The notes: generated by a model from the letters alone, not told the origin. Shown: positions 36,904 to 47,541, numbered from the stretch's first letter. The stretch is 64,000 bases of DNA from Curvibacter sp. PAE-UM (GCF_001432305.1 NZ_KQ483358.1:3377200-3441199); one strand, 5' to 3'. A program made the numbers and translations.

Positions 36904-37646
36904 CAACGCTGCGGGTCCTGATCGTGGACGACGAGACCCTGGCGCGCAGTCGCCTGCGCACCCTGCTGGGCGACTGCAAGGCGCCCGCGGCCAGCGTGGA
37001 AGGTGAGGCTGCCAACGCTACCCAGGCCATCGAACTCCTGCGCCGCCAGCCCTATGACTTGGCCTTGCTGGACATCCACATGCCCGGGGCCGACGGTTTG
37101 ACGCTGGCGCAGACCCTGCGCACCCTGCCCCACCCCCCGGTTGTGATCTTCGTGACGGCCCATGCCGAGCACGCCGTACAGGCTTTCGAGTTGGAGGCCG
37201 TGGACTACCTGACCAAGCCGGTGCGCCTGGAACGCCTGCAGCAGGCCCTGCAGAAGGTCGAGCGCCTGCTGCGCGGCCGCCAGGAGGCCGGCACGGCAGT
37301 CCCCGAAGAAGTGCTGCTGATCCAGGAGCGCGGCCGCACCGAACGCGTGCCGCTGGCCGAGGTGCTCTACTTCAAGGCCGAGCTTAAATACATCACGGTG
37401 CGCACGCCGGCCAAGACCTACATCCTCGATGGCGCGCTCAGCGAACTCGAGGAAAAATACGCGACCCGGTTCATGCGTGTCCATCGCAACGCCCTGGTGG
37501 CCCGCCGTGCCGTGCGGGCATTGGAGAAGCACTACGATCCCGAAGAGGGCGAGGGCTGGGCCGTGCGTCTGAGCGGCACGGACGAGCTGCTTTCCGTGTC
37601 CCGCCGGCAGCTGGCCGCCGTGCGCGAGGCCATCGCCTCGAATTGA
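36900..37646 (+). CDS. LytTR-family response regulator (AlgR-like)
   Basis: A 248-residue response regulator. The receiver domain has an acidic pocket (Asp10, Asp11), the phosphorylation site Asp58 (LALLDIHMPGADG) and Lys in VDYLTKPVRLERL. The C-terminal LytTR DNA-binding domain runs from about 140 (RVPLAEVLYFKAELKYITVRT, FMRVHRNALVARRAV). The start overlaps the kinase stop by ATGA, so they are translationally coupled. It is the partner of the AlgZ-type kinase. Confidence 0.93.
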   Translation: MTTLRVLIVDDETLARSRLRTLLGDCKAPAASVEGEAANATQAIELLRRQPYDLALLDIHMPGADGLTLAQTLRTLPHPPVVIFVTAHAEHAVQAFELEAVDYLTKPVRLERLQQALQKVERLLRGRQEAGTAVPEEVLLIQERGRTERVPLAEVLYFKAELKYITVRTPAKTYILDGALSELEEKYATRFMRVHRNALVARRAVRALEKHYDPEEGEGWAVRLSGTDELLSVSRRQLAAVREAIASN

Positions 37647-37672
37647 ACCGCTGACAAAAACAGGAGAACGTG

Positions 37673-38422
37673 ATGATGGAACTGCTGACGGACCCCCAGG
37701 CCTGGATCGCCTTCGCCACCCTGACCCTGCTGGAGTTGGTACTGGGGATCGACAACATCATCTTCATCTCCATCCTGGTCGACAAGCTGCCGCCCGAAAA
37801 ACGCGTGCTGGCGCGCCGGCTGGGCCTGTTCATGGCCATGTTCATGCGCATCGGCCTGCTGCTGGTGCTGTCCTGGATCATCGGCCTGGTGGCGCCCCTG
37901 TTCACGGTGCTCAACCAGGAGATCTCGGGGCGAGATCTGATCCTGATCGCCGGCGGCTTGTTCCTGATCTGGAAGAGCACCGGCGAGATCCACCAGTCGC
38001 TCGAAGGCGAGGAAGGCCATTCCTCCGGCGCGGTGCAGGCCACGTTCACGGCAGTGATCCTGCAGATCATGGTCATCGACCTGGTGTTCTCGCTGGACTC
38101 CATCATCACCGCCGTGGGCATGGTGGATGAACTCGCCGTCATGATCGCCGCGGTGATTGCCTCGGTGGCGCTGATGATGGTGTTTGCCGGCGCCATCGGC
38201 CGTTTCGTGTCGGACCACCCCAGCATCAAGATGCTGGCCCTGTCTTTCCTGGTCGTGGTCGGCGTGGTGTTGCTCGCCGAAGGTTTCGACCACCACGTGC
38301 CCAAGGGCTACGTCTACTTTGCCATGGCCTTCTCGGTGGGGGTGGAGATGCTCAACATCCGCATGCGCAAGCGCTCCGCCAAGCCGGTGCACCTGCACAA
38401 CGAGTACACGCGCGAGCCCTGA
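37673..38422 (+). CDS. TerC family membrane protein (YgdQ-like)
   Basis: An integral membrane protein of about 249 residues with seven hydrophobic segments. The TerC hallmark ELVLGIDNIIFISILVDKLP and the second conserved acidic segment VFSLDSIITAVGM supply the conserved Asp residues thought to bind metal ions. Members are linked to manganese export or tellurite resistance. AGGAGA at 37662-37667 sets the start at the ATG at 37673 or 37676. It is convergent with lolA. Confidence 0.92.
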   Translation: MMELLTDPQAWIAFATLTLLELVLGIDNIIFISILVDKLPPEKRVLARRLGLFMAMFMRIGLLLVLSWIIGLVAPLFTVLNQEISGRDLILIAGGLFLIWKSTGEIHQSLEGEEGHSSGAVQATFTAVILQIMVIDLVFSLDSIITAVGMVDELAVMIAAVIASVALMMVFAGAIGRFVSDHPSIKMLALSFLVVVGVVLLAEGFDHHVPKGYVYFAMAFSVGVEMLNIRMRKRSAKPVHLHNEYTREP

Positions 38423-38447
38423 GCCGCGCTGAGTCGCGCCCGCCCGC

Positions 38448-39104
38448 TTATTGCCGGATCACGTCGGCACCGGCGGGCGCCTTGAAGCGGAAGGTCTCGG
38501 GCGGCAGGCTCACATTGAGCTGCACCTTGGTGAAGGTCAGCAGCGAACGCTGGCCGAAGTTGTCGACGATCTCCAGCGCCGCCAGCTCGGCCGTCCTGGC
38601 CCCGGCCTTGTCCACTTCGCGCAGGCCCACGCGCACCGTCTGCACCTGGCCGTCGCGCGCGCGCGGCGTCGCCACCACCCACTGCAGACCATCGCGCTCG
38701 GGCCCGTTGGCCAGCTGGTAGTCGGCCTGCAGGGCACGCATGTCGGGTGCAGCGGCAATCAGCGCCGCGGGCGTGCTGCCCAGGGCACTGGCCTGCGAGC
38801 GCGCCGTCACCTGGTTCAGGTCGACGTCATGCAGCCACAGGGTCTGGCCATCGGCCACGATGGTCTGGGCCAGGGGTTTGCCGTAGACGAAGCGGAAACG
38901 CCCCGGGCGCTGGAACTCGAAGGTACCGCTGGAGCTGCGCGTGCGCGCCACCTGGCCCTCACGCGGCGGCGCCGTCACCACCTGGGTGAAGTCGGCGCGG
39001 CCGCTGGAGGCGGTCTTGAGGAAGAGTTCGAGCGCGCCCAGGCCATCGGCTCGTGCCACCATGGCACAAAACGCTATCGAAAAAGTAGCAAGCAGTTTTT
39101 TCAT
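38448..39104 (-). CDS. lolA: Outer-membrane lipoprotein carrier protein LolA
   Basis: A 218-residue periplasmic chaperone that carries lipoproteins from LolCDE to LolB. The signal peptide ends near residue 19 (VARA). GTFEFQRPGRFRFVYGKPLAQTIVADGQTLWLHDVDLNQVT is the conserved hydrophobic-cavity segment. The start at 39104 gives the signal peptide; a much longer open frame in the same phase is a shadow of ftsK. It lies 5 bases downstream of ftsK, as in E. coli, where ftsK and lolA are also adjacent. Confidence 0.94.
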   Translation of the reverse strand: MKKLLATFSIAFCAMVARADGLGALELFLKTASSGRADFTQVVTAPPREGQVARTRSSSGTFEFQRPGRFRFVYGKPLAQTIVADGQTLWLHDVDLNQVTARSQASALGSTPAALIAAAPDMRALQADYQLANGPERDGLQWVVATPRARDGQVQTVRVGLREVDKAGARTAELAALEIVDNFGQRSLLTFTKVQLNVSLPPETFRFKAPAGADVIRQ

Positions 39105-39109
39105 GGGAT

Positions 39110-41455
39110 TCACTCCGCGCGCGCCGGCACCAGGATGTCGCGCTGGCCGTTGGTGCTCATGGCACTCACCAGCCCCGCCTTCTCCATGTCTTCCACCAGG
39201 CGCGCTGCGCGGTTGTAGCCGATCTTCAAATGGCGCTGCACCAGCGAGATGCTGGCCTTGCGGTTCTTCAGCACGATTTCCACCGCCTGGTCGTACATGG
39301 GGTCCTTCTCGCCAGCGGGGCCGCCTTCGCCCAGGAGGCCGTCCTCGCCATCGACCGTGCCGCCTTCGAGCACGCCTTCGATGTAGTCGGGCTCGCCCTG
39401 GCTCTTGAGGTACTTCACCACACGGTGCACTTCCTCGTCGCTGACAAAGGCACCGTGCACGCGGATGGGCAGGCCGGTGCCGCTGGCCATGTAGAGCATG
39501 TCGCCCATGCCCAGCAGGGCTTCGGCACCCATCTGGTCGAGGATGGTGCGGCTGTCGATCTTGCTGCTGACCTGGAAGGCGATGCGGGTGGGGATGTTGG
39601 CCTTGATCAGGCCGGTGATCACGTCCACGCTGGGACGCTGCGTGGCCAGGATCAGGTGGATGCCGGCGGCGCGCGCCTTCTGCGCCAGGCGGGCGATCAA
39701 CTCCTCGATCTTCTTGCCCACCACCATCATGAGATCGGCCAGCTCGTCGATCACGACGACGATGTGCGGCAGGCGGTCCAGCGGCTCGGGTGATTCGGGG
39801 GTGAGGCTGAAGGGGTTGTAGATGAACTGTTCCTTGGCCTTGGCTTCGTCGATCTTGTGGTTGTAGCCGGCCAGGTTGCGCACGCCCAGCTTGCTCATGA
39901 GCTTGTAACGGCGCTCCATCTCGGCCACGCACCAGGTCAGACCATGCGCGGCCTGTTTCATGTCGGTGACCACGGGGGCCAGCAGGTGCGGAATGCCCTC
40001 GTAGACCGACATCTCCAGCATCTTGGGGTCGATCATGAGCAGGCGCACGTCGCGCGCCTCGGCCTTGTAGAGCAGGCTCAGGATCATGGCATTGATACCG
40101 ACCGACTTGCCCGAGCCGGTGGTGCCGGCCACCAGCACGTGGGGCATCTTGGCCAGATCGGCCACCACGGGGTTGCCCACGATGTCCTTGCCCAGGCCCA
40201 TGGTCAGCATGGACTTGGCTTCGTTGTAGACCTGCGAGCCCAGGATTTCCGAGAGCTTGATGGACTGGCGCTTGGCGTTGGGCAATTCGAGAGCCATGGT
40301 GGTCTTGCCCGGGATGGTCTCGACCACGCGGATCGACACCAGGCTGAGCGAACGCGCCAGGTCCTTGGCCAGGCCCACGATCTGCGAGCCTTTCACGCCC
40401 GTGGCGGGTTCGATCTCGTAGCGCGTGATCACCGGGCCGGGTTGGGCCAGCACCACCCGCACGTCCACGCCGAAGTCCTTGAGCCGTTTTTCGATCATGC
40501 GGCTGGTCATCTCCAGCGTCTCGGGGGCGACGGTCTCCTGGCGAGTCTGCGCGCCGTCCAGCAGGTCGACCTGCGGCAGCTTGGAATCGGGCATGTCGCT
40601 GAACAGGGGCTTCTGGCGCTCCTTGGCCACGCGCGTGCTCTGCGGCACTTCCACCAGCACGGGTTCGATCAGCACGGGCGGGGCATGGTGCTCGATGATC
40701 TCCTCGCGCTCCTCCAGCACCCCCTCTTCGCGTTCGCGCGCGGCCCGCTGGCCCAGGGCCAGGTCCTGCGCCATTTCGCGGCGGGGGCGACGCGATTCGA
40801 TGAGGTCGTGGATCCAGCCGCCGATGCGCTCGGCCACGTGGCCCCAGGAAAAACGGAACACCAGGCCCATGGCCAGCACCCACAGGCCGATGGCCAGCAA
40901 GGCCGAGCCGGTGACCCCCAGCCAGCGCACCGCCAGCGGCCCCACCAGATAACCCAGCACACCACCGGCATGCCCCGGCAGGCGCGGCTCCAGGCTGTAG
41001 AAACGCGCCCACTCGATCGCCGTGCTGGCCAGCATGAGCAAGGCCAGGCCGATCCAGAAGCTCCAGCGGCTGGCCACGAAGCGCGCCAAATGCGAGGAAG
41101 CGCCTGCAGGTTCGAGGGGCAGCTCATGGGCGCGCAGCCAGCGCGCCAGCGCCGACAACCAGCCGCGCACGGCGGCAGCAAAACACCACCAGACCGAGAA
41201 GCCGAAGAGGTAGAAACTGGCATCGGCCAGCCGCGCCCCCAGCTGGCCACCGAGATTGCGCACCGCCGCGCCGTCGCCGGAGGTAGACCAGGCCGCGTCG
41301 AGTCGGCTGTAGCTGGCCAACACCAGCAGCCAGTACACCAGCAGCACCAGGCTGACGAAAAGCAGCACTTCGCCGGCAAAACGGCCCCGCCCGCTGCGGG
41401 TGGGCGCCGCAGCGCCGGAGTCTTCGGAATTGAGCGTGTGGAGTCGGTAGGTCAT
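39110..41455 (-). CDS. ftsK: DNA translocase FtsK
   Basis: A 781-residue divisome protein that pumps DNA at the septum. The N-terminal domain has four to five membrane helices (about 27-195), and a short linker (about 200-320) follows. The motor domain has Walker A GTTGSGKS (about 440-450) and Walker [12 protein letters not shown], and the C-terminal gamma domain ([24 protein letters not shown]) reads KOPS sequences. The linker is much shorter than in E. coli FtsK. It forms a unit with lolA downstream. Confidence 0.95.
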   Translation of the reverse strand: MTYRLHTLNSEDSGAAAPTRSGRGRFAGEVLLFVSLVLLVYWLLVLASYSRLDAAWSTSGDGAAVRNLGGQLGARLADASFYLFGFSVWWCFAAAVRGWLSALARWLRAHELPLEPAGASSHLARFVASRWSFWIGLALLMLASTAIEWARFYSLEPRLPGHAGGVLGYLVGPLAVRWLGVTGSALLAIGLWVLAMGLVFRFSWGHVAERIGGWIHDLIESRRPRREMAQDLALGQRAAREREEGVLEEREEIIEHHAPPVLIEPVLVEVPQSTRVAKERQKPLFSDMPDSKLPQVDLLDGAQTRQETVAPETLEMTSRMIEKRLKDFGVDVRVVLAQPGPVITRYEIEPATGVKGSQIVGLAKDLARSLSLVSIRVVETIPGKTTMALELPNAKRQSIKLSEILGSQVYNEAKSMLTMGLGKDIVGNPVVADLAKMPHVLVAGTTGSGKSVGINAMILSLLYKAEARDVRLLMIDPKMLEMSVYEGIPHLLAPVVTDMKQAAHGLTWCVAEMERRYKLMSKLGVRNLAGYNHKIDEAKAKEQFIYNPFSLTPESPEPLDRLPHIVVVIDELADLMMVVGKKIEELIARLAQKARAAGIHLILATQRPSVDVITGLIKANIPTRIAFQVSSKIDSRTILDQMGAEALLGMGDMLYMASGTGLPIRVHGAFVSDEEVHRVVKYLKSQGEPDYIEGVLEGGTVDGEDGLLGEGGPAGEKDPMYDQAVEIVLKNRKASISLVQRHLKIGYNRAARLVEDMEKAGLVSAMSTNGQRDILVPARAE

Positions 41456-41499
41456 GTAGACAGGGAAAGGGCGCCTTCACGCGGGGTGAAGCGCCGCAT

Positions 41500-42177
41500 T
41501 CAGCGCGGCTTGGAGCGGCGTTCCTTGACGTGCATGGCCCCGCCTTCGAGCGGGGTCACGAAGCCCTGCTCCTCGAAGTCTTTCATGACACGGCTGACCA
41601 TCTCGCGCGAGGCACCGACCATCTTGGCGATGTCCTGGCGCGAGAGCTTGTCGCGAATGATCATGTCGCCCGCCGGTGCGACCTTGGCCGCATCGAGCAG
41701 CACATTGGCCACACGGCCATAGACACTCATCAGTGCCAGCGAGCCGATCTTGCGGTCGGCAAGGCGCAGGCGCTGCACCAGGCCGCGCATGATGCCGTAG
41801 GCCATGGGCGCGCTGTCGGCCAGGCTGCGCAGAAACTCGGCACGCCCCAGTTCCAGCACGTCGGTCTGGGTCTCGGCCTCGACCGATGCGGAGTGGACGT
41901 CGTTGTCGATCAGGCTCATTTCGCCAAAATAGTCGCCTGACTGCAAAGTGGCCAGGATGACTTCGCGCCCGTTGCCGGTGTCGGTCATGAGCACACGCGC
42001 CCGGCCCGAGAGAATGATGGACAGGGCGTCCGACTTCTCTCCCTGCTGGACGATGCGTTCGCCACGCTTGACGCGACGCTTGACCACCGCCGCGGCGAGC
42101 GCGTGGAGCTGGTCGTCCGACAGCATGGAAAACAGCGGAACCCGGCGCAACAAATCCTGATTGGTCAGCATTGACAT
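41500..42177 (-). CDS. Crp/Fnr family transcriptional regulator
   Basis: A regulator of about 225 residues. The cyclic-nucleotide-binding domain covers LLRRVPLFSMLSDDQLHALA to about residue 120, with EIL-type loop GDYFGEMSLIDN. A C-terminal helix-turn-helix (LSRQDIAKMVGASREMVSRVMKDFEEQGFV) is typical. No cysteine cluster ligands for Fnr are present. Starts at 42213, 42201, 42177 or 42171 are possible; I chose MSMLTNQ, near where family similarity begins. It lies between ftsK and the divergent trxB, the position that Lrp holds in E. coli. Confidence 0.9.
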   Translation of the reverse strand: MSMLTNQDLLRRVPLFSMLSDDQLHALAAAVVKRRVKRGERIVQQGEKSDALSIILSGRARVLMTDTGNGREVILATLQSGDYFGEMSLIDNDVHSASVEAETQTDVLELGRAEFLRSLADSAPMAYGIMRGLVQRLRLADRKIGSLALMSVYGRVANVLLDAAKVAPAGDMIIRDKLSRQDIAKMVGASREMVSRVMKDFEEQGFVTPLEGGAMHVKERRSKPR

Positions 42178-42179
42178 AG

Positions 42180-43280
<1,101 letters not shown>

Positions 43281-43294
43281 GCCGCCCAGGCTTG

Positions 43295-43561
43295 GAGCCT
43301 GTTTGCGGTCTGGAAGGGGTCGCGTTGGGACGCAATCGGGATGAGTTGCTCGCCCAGTCCCGCCGCATGGGCTGCCGCCCATGCAAGGGGATGGGTGGGC
43401 AAATCGCCCGATTGCGTCCCAACCCGCAGGGCAGGTGTCTTTTCGGGCGGTCTGCGGCGTTGCAATACTTGCCCATAGCTGGGCTATGGGCTGCGCACCG
43501 CGCCTTGCATCCCATCCCGAAAAGATATCTGCGCGGCCCCTTCCAGACCGCAAGCAGGCTC
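43295..43561. repeat. Branched 267-base palindromic element
   Basis: Arms of 30 bases (43295-43324 and 43532-43561) are inverted copies with 28 matches; both mismatches would be G-U pairs in RNA. Inside are two sub-structures. The left has a perfect 17-base stem (43324-43340 with 43407-43423) capped by GCATGGGC/GCCCATGC (43365-43384). The right has TCTTTTCGGG/CCCGAAAAGA (43438-43447 with 43516-43525) capped by GCCCATAGC/GCTATGGGC (43471-43491). It has no coding capacity I can support. The layout is that of a mobile, MITE-like or structured-RNA repeat. Confidence 0.8.
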
Positions 43562-43574
43562 TACACAATCTGGC

Positions 43575-43580
43575 TATAAT
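43575..43580 (+). promoter_or_regulatory. Consensus -10 hexamer of the rpmB-rpmG operon
   Basis: A perfect TATAAT lies 13 bases after the branched palindrome and 110 bases upstream of rpmB. No good -35 hexamer is seen 16-18 bases upstream, where the right arm of the palindrome lies. The element therefore directly abuts, and may supply, the upstream promoter region. Confidence 0.55.
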
Positions 43581-43690
43581 TGCAGGCTTTGCTGGACTTT
43601 CTGGTCCATCATGGGTTACCGCCACCCTACTGGCGAGGTGAGGCCCCCACTGCCCAGGTGGCGGCCGTTTGAAGAAAGCGAAGTGTCCTC

Positions 43691-43924
43691 ATGGCACGCG
43701 TATGCGAAGTAACGGGTAAAGGCCCGATGGTCGGAAACAATGTTTCCCACGCCAACAACAAAACCAAGCGCCGGTTCCTGCCGAACCTGCAATACCGCCG
43801 TTTCTGGGTCGAGACTGAAAACCGCTGGGTCCGTCTGCGCGTTTCCAGCGCCGCCCTGCGTCTGATCGACAAGAATGGTATCGACTCCGTGCTCGCCGAC
43901 CTGCGCGCACGTGGCCAAGCTTAA
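43691..43924 (+). CDS. rpmB: 50S ribosomal protein L28
   Basis: A 77-residue basic ribosomal protein. The start [33 protein letters not shown] is the conserved L28 sequence. The length matches the family. Only one cysteine is present (Cys5), so this is the zinc-free form. rpmG follows after 11 bases, the usual L28-L33 operon. Confidence 0.98.
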   Translation: MARVCEVTGKGPMVGNNVSHANNKTKRRFLPNLQYRRFWVETENRWVRLRVSSAALRLIDKNGIDSVLADLRARGQA

Positions 43925-43935
43925 GGAGCTGAATC

Positions 43936-44106
43936 ATGGCAACCAAAGGCGGACGCGAAAAGATCAAGCTGGAATCCACGGCCGGCACCGGTCACTTCTA
44001 CACGACCAGCAAGAACAAGAAGACCATGCCCGAGAAAATGGCGATCATGAAGTTTGATCCCAAGGCTCGCAAGCATGTGGAATACAAGGAAACCAAGCTG
44101 AAGTAA
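43936..44106 (+). CDS. rpmG: 50S ribosomal protein L33
   Basis: A 56-residue protein that starts [19 protein letters not shown] and includes [16 protein letters not shown] and [17 protein letters not shown], diagnostic for L33. It has no cysteines, so it is the zinc-free form. A GGAG ribosome-binding site precedes the ATG by eight bases, and a strong terminator follows. Confidence 0.98.
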   Translation: MATKGGREKIKLESTAGTGHFYTTSKNKKTMPEKMAIMKFDPKARKHVEYKETKLK

Positions 44107-44126
44107 TTCAGCCCGGCTCCTGTCCG

Positions 44127-44152
44127 AAAGCCCGCCCTGTGCGGGCTTTTCT
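44127..44152 (+). terminator. Rho-independent terminator of rpmB-rpmG
   Basis: AAAGCCCGC pairs with GCGGGCTTT (44127-44149, loop CCTGT) and T residues follow. It lies 20 bases after the rpmG stop. Confidence 0.92.
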
Positions 44153-44272
44153 GTTTCCGCTCCCCGGATCAACCACTGCTGGACTGTCCTTGAATGAATT
44201 AAATGCGAATCGCTCTTATTTGAGAGGTTCGCGCTTGCTCGACAGTGCGGCGACGGGTGCCGCACGACGCAT

Positions 44273-45352
44273 TCAGACCACCACCGGTTCAGGCTCCAGC
44301 AGGATGCCAAAGCGCTCGTAGACGCTGGTCTGGATGGCCTTGGCCAGGGTCATGACCTCGCCGCCCGTGGCCCCACGGGGGCCACTGCCATGCCCGCCCT
44401 GCTCGCCGCCGCCGCGGTTGACCAGCACCAGCGCCTGCTTCTCGTAGACCCCTGCCTGGCCGATGGACTTGCCCTTCCAGCCGCAGGCGTCGATCAGCCA
44501 GCCGGCCGCCAGCTTCACCGTCCCGTCAGCCAGTTGATAGTGGACGATCCTGGGCTCGCGCGCAATGATGTCGGCGCACTGTTCGGCCGTCACCGTCGGG
44601 TTCTTGAAGAAGCTGCCGGCATTGCCGATGACTGCCGGATCGGGCAGCTTGGCGCGGCGAATTTCGCAGACCCAGTCGTAGATCTGGCGGGGTGTGGGCT
44701 TGTGGATACCGGTCTCGGCCATCCTGCGTTCCAGGTCCAGATAACCCAGCACCGGTTTCCAGGCCTTGGGCAGCGCCAGGCGCACACGGGTGATGAGGGC
44801 GCGGCCCGCCAGGCCAAAACCGGGGGCGCGGCCGTCGGCGACATGCTTGAACACCGAGTCGCGGTAGGCAAAGCCGCACTGCGCGGCATCCAGCGTGAAG
44901 GCGCGGCCGGTTTCCAGGTCGATGGCATCGAGCGACTCGAAACGGTCCTGCAACTCCACGCCGTAGGCACCGATGTTCTGCACCGGCGCAGCCCCCATGG
45001 TGCCCGGGATCAGGGCCATGTTCTCCAGGCCAGGCCAGCCCTGCTCCAGCGTCCAGCCCACAAAGTCATGCCAGTTCTCGCCGGCACCGGCCTCGACGAT
45101 CCAGGCCTTGGGCGTCTCCTCGACCAGGCGCCGGCCCGGGATCTCGACCTTGAGGACCACCGGCTTCACGTCCCCGGTCAGCACGATGTTGCTGCCGCCG
45201 CCGAGCACGAATTTGGGCGCCGGGCCGAGCGTGGGGTCGGCCAGCACGGCACGCACGTCGGCCTCCTGCAACACCCGGACCAGGGTAGGGGCCCGGGCGA
45301 CGATGCTGAAGGTGTTGTATGGCTGGAGCGGGACGTTTTTCTCGACTAACAT
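44273..45352 (-). CDS. murB: UDP-N-acetylmuramate dehydrogenase MurB
   Basis: A 359-residue FAD enzyme of peptidoglycan precursor synthesis. FAD-binding: VLGGGSNIVLTGD and GTMGAAPVQNIGAYGVEL. Catalytic and substrate motifs: CGFAYRDSVFK and IGNAGSFFKNP, the latter with the proton-donor Ser. The C-terminus carries the type I MurB end. The start is the ATG at 45352 (MLVEKNVPLQPYNTF); an ATG seven codons upstream is possible. A long open frame upstream is a shadow of yajQ. The rpmG terminator lies on the other side, so the gene is convergent with it. Confidence 0.95.
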   Translation of the reverse strand: MLVEKNVPLQPYNTFSIVARAPTLVRVLQEADVRAVLADPTLGPAPKFVLGGGSNIVLTGDVKPVVLKVEIPGRRLVEETPKAWIVEAGAGENWHDFVGWTLEQGWPGLENMALIPGTMGAAPVQNIGAYGVELQDRFESLDAIDLETGRAFTLDAAQCGFAYRDSVFKHVADGRAPGFGLAGRALITRVRLALPKAWKPVLGYLDLERRMAETGIHKPTPRQIYDWVCEIRRAKLPDPAVIGNAGSFFKNPTVTAEQCADIIAREPRIVHYQLADGTVKLAAGWLIDACGWKGKSIGQAGVYEKQALVLVNRGGGEQGGHGSGPRGATGGEVMTLAKAIQTSVYERFGILLEPEPVVV

Positions 45353-45394
45353 CGGTCTGATTCTCTCATTCATCAGTCTTAGAAAAATACCGTC

Positions 45395-45880
45395 ATGCCT
45401 TCTTTCGACACCGTCTGCGAAGCCGATATGGTCAAGGTGAAAAACGGCGTGGAGAACTCCGTCAAGGAGATTGCCACCCGCTTCGACTTCAAGGGCACCT
45501 CGGCCAGCATCGAGATCAAGGACAAGGAGATCACCTTGGTCGGCGACGCCGACTTCCAGATCGAGCAGATCCTGGAAGTGCTGCGCAACAAGCTGACCAA
45601 GCAGGCCGTGGACGTGCGCTTCCTGGACATCGGCGATCTGCAGAAGATCGGCGGCGACAAGGTCAAGAAGCTCATCAAGGTGCGCAACGGCATCGAGGCC
45701 GAACTGGCCAAGAAGATCCAGCGCCTGGTCAAGGACAGCAAGATCAAGGTCCAGGCCGCCATCCAGGAAGACAAGGTACGGGTCACCGGCGCCAAACGCG
45801 ATGACCTGCAGGCCGTCATGGCCTTGCTGCGCAAGGACATCGCCGACGTGCCCATCAGCTTCAACAACTTCCGCGATTGA
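45395..45880 (+). CDS. yajQ: YajQ family cyclic-di-GMP-binding protein
   Basis: A 161-residue protein of the YajQ (UPF0234) family. The start [21 protein letters not shown] and the [20 protein letters not shown] and [17 protein letters not shown] segments are diagnostic. In Xanthomonas a YajQ protein binds cyclic-di-GMP and works with a LysR partner. It is divergent from murB with 42 bases between the start codons, and the protease gene follows 10 bases downstream. Confidence 0.94.
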   Translation: MPSFDTVCEADMVKVKNGVENSVKEIATRFDFKGTSASIEIKDKEITLVGDADFQIEQILEVLRNKLTKQAVDVRFLDIGDLQKIGGDKVKKLIKVRNGIEAELAKKIQRLVKDSKIKVQAAIQEDKVRVTGAKRDDLQAVMALLRKDIADVPISFNNFRD

Positions 45881-45890
45881 TGCCGACCCC

Positions 45891-46538
45891 ATGCAAAGCC
45901 ACCTCGCCCTGCTGCTGTGCGCCCTCGCCCTGACGGGCGCAGCGCAGGCGCAGACCGTGGTGCTGTCGGGCATCCTGGGTGGCAAGGCCCTGCTGGTGGT
46001 TGATGGCGGCCCCCCCAGGAGCGTGGCCGTGGGCCAGAGCCACCAGGGCGTCAAGGTCATCGGCATTCAGGCCGGTCAGGCCATGGTGGAAATCGGCGGT
46101 GCGCGCCAGACCCTGCGCCTGGGTGAAGGGCCGGTCAGCGCACCCTCTGCCCAGAGCGAAACGGGGGACCAGCGCCGCATCGTCCTGCACGCGGGCAGCA
46201 ACGGCCACTTCCGTGCCCTGGGACAGATCAACGGGCGCGCCGTCACCTTTTTGGTGGATACAGGCGCCTCGGTTGTCAGTGTCAGCGCCGCCGAGGCCGA
46301 TCGCATCGGGCTGAATTACCGCGCCGGTCAACCGGTTCAGATGCAAACCGCCAATGGCAGCACGACCGGCTGGCTGGTCAAGCTCCATTCGGTCCGGCTG
46401 GGCAGCATGGATATTTTCGACGTCGACGCGATCGTCAGCGCCGCGCCCATGCCCTACGTGTTGCTGGGCAACAGCTACCTCACCCGTTTCCAGATGACGC
46501 GCACCAACGACCAGTTGGTGCTGGAGCGCCGGTATTGA
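45891..46538 (+). CDS. Exported retropepsin-like aspartic protease
   Basis: A 215-residue single-domain aspartic protease of the clan AA type (TIGR02281-like). The signal peptide ends near residue 20 (AAQA). The catalytic motif is LVDTGASVVS (Asp123), followed by the flap-like TANGSTTGWLVKL and the hydrophobic VLLGNSYLTRF loop. The protein must dimerise to be active. Location is periplasmic. It follows yajQ by 10 bases. Confidence 0.88.
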   Translation: MQSHLALLLCALALTGAAQAQTVVLSGILGGKALLVVDGGPPRSVAVGQSHQGVKVIGIQAGQAMVEIGGARQTLRLGEGPVSAPSAQSETGDQRRIVLHAGSNGHFRALGQINGRAVTFLVDTGASVVSVSAAEADRIGLNYRAGQPVQMQTANGSTTGWLVKLHSVRLGSMDIFDVDAIVSAAPMPYVLLGNSYLTRFQMTRTNDQLVLERRY

Positions 46539-46578
46539 AGCTGCTGGTATCCTAGGCTCATATTCCGAACCGCGCACC

Positions 46579-47541
46579 GTGACTGTCCAAAACGAAAACG
46601 AGTACGAAGACCTGCTGGGCTTGTGGTCGGACCTGGAGTCCGGCCTGGGCATCCTGCTGGGCAGTCCGCTGAGCGTGCAGGAGTTCGAGCAGCGTATCTG
46701 GCAGTACGACCGCTGGATGCAGGCCCTGCTGCAGCGCGACGCCGACGTCGGCATCTACCTGCTGTTCCAGCTGGCCACCAACTCTTCGGTCGGCTACAGC
46801 GCCTCGCACAGCCTGGTCTGCGCCACCCTGTGCCACCTGCTCGCCGCCGAGCTCAAGCTCGATGCCAAGGAACGCGACAGCCTGGTCCATGCCGCGCTGA
46901 CCATGAACATCGCCATGACCGAACTGCAGGACCAGCTCGCCCTGCAGACCGAAAAGCTCAGCCAGCCCCAGCTTGAAGCCATCCGCCTGCACGCCCCCAA
47001 GGGCGGCCTGATGCTGGCCAACAGCCTGGGCGTGAGCGACCCGCTGTGGATCGAGGTGGTGTCCTCGCACCATGACGAGTACACCGAAAAGATCGAGCTG
47101 CGCCTGCTGCCCGCCCACAAGCGGCTGATCCGCATCCTGCGGGTGGTGGACCGCTACGCGGCCATGATCTCGCCGCGCAAATCACGGGAAGGCCGTAGCG
47201 CGACCGAGTCCGTGCGTACCATCATGACGGGTGCCAATGCCTACAACGACGAGGTCGGCCACGCCATGGTGCGCGCTGTGGGCCTGTGCCCGCCCGGCAC
47301 CTATGTGCGCCTGGAAGACAACACGCTGGCCGTCGTGATGCGCCGCAGTGTGCGCCCCAACCTGCCCCATGTGGCCGTGGTCACCGGCACCGATGGCCAG
47401 GTGCTGCCGCAGCCCCGCCTGCACCGCACCTTGAGCGGCCGTCCGACTATCCAGGCGGCACTGGCCACCTCCCTGGTGAGGCTGCGCCTGAACCATCACC
47501 TGATCCTGCAGCTGGGCGCGCACGCCGCCATGCAGGCCTGA
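46579..47541 (+). CDS. Degenerate HD-GYP-like domain protein
   Basis: A 320-residue protein resembling HD-GYP cyclic-di-GMP phosphodiesterases. It retains the leading His (YSASHSLVCATLCHLLAAEL), HAPKGG and HHDEY segments, but the HD pair is lost (VHAALTMNIAM) and no GYP follows. It is probably non-catalytic. The C-terminus contains a beta-rich domain (GTYVRLEDNTLAVVMRRS), as in HD-GYP proteins with a carboxy-terminal extension. The start is a GTG at 46579, since no ATG lies in frame before the conserved region. CCCCGG/CCGGGG (47542-47556) after the stop forms a short hairpin toward plsY. Confidence 0.75.
   Translation: MTVQNENEYEDLLGLWSDLESGLGILLGSPLSVQEFEQRIWQYDRWMQALLQRDADVGIYLLFQLATNSSVGYSASHSLVCATLCHLLAAELKLDAKERDSLVHAALTMNIAMTELQDQLALQTEKLSQPQLEAIRLHAPKGGLMLANSLGVSDPLWIEVVSSHHDEYTEKIELRLLPAHKRLIRILRVVDRYAAMISPRKSREGRSATESVRTIMTGANAYNDEVGHAMVRAVGLCPPGTYVRLEDNTLAVVMRRSVRPNLPHVAVVTGTDGQVLPQPRLHRTLSGRPTIQAALATSLVRLRLNHHLILQLGAHAAMQA

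Noticed and set aside
38448-41012. An 854-residue minus-strand frame joining LolA to upstream sequence.
   Set aside because: The upstream part lies out of frame inside ftsK and is a low-complexity shadow.
44273-46066. A 597-residue minus-strand frame joining murB to upstream sequence.
   Set aside because: The upstream 238 residues are antisense to yajQ and the protease gene; MurB similarity begins near 45352.
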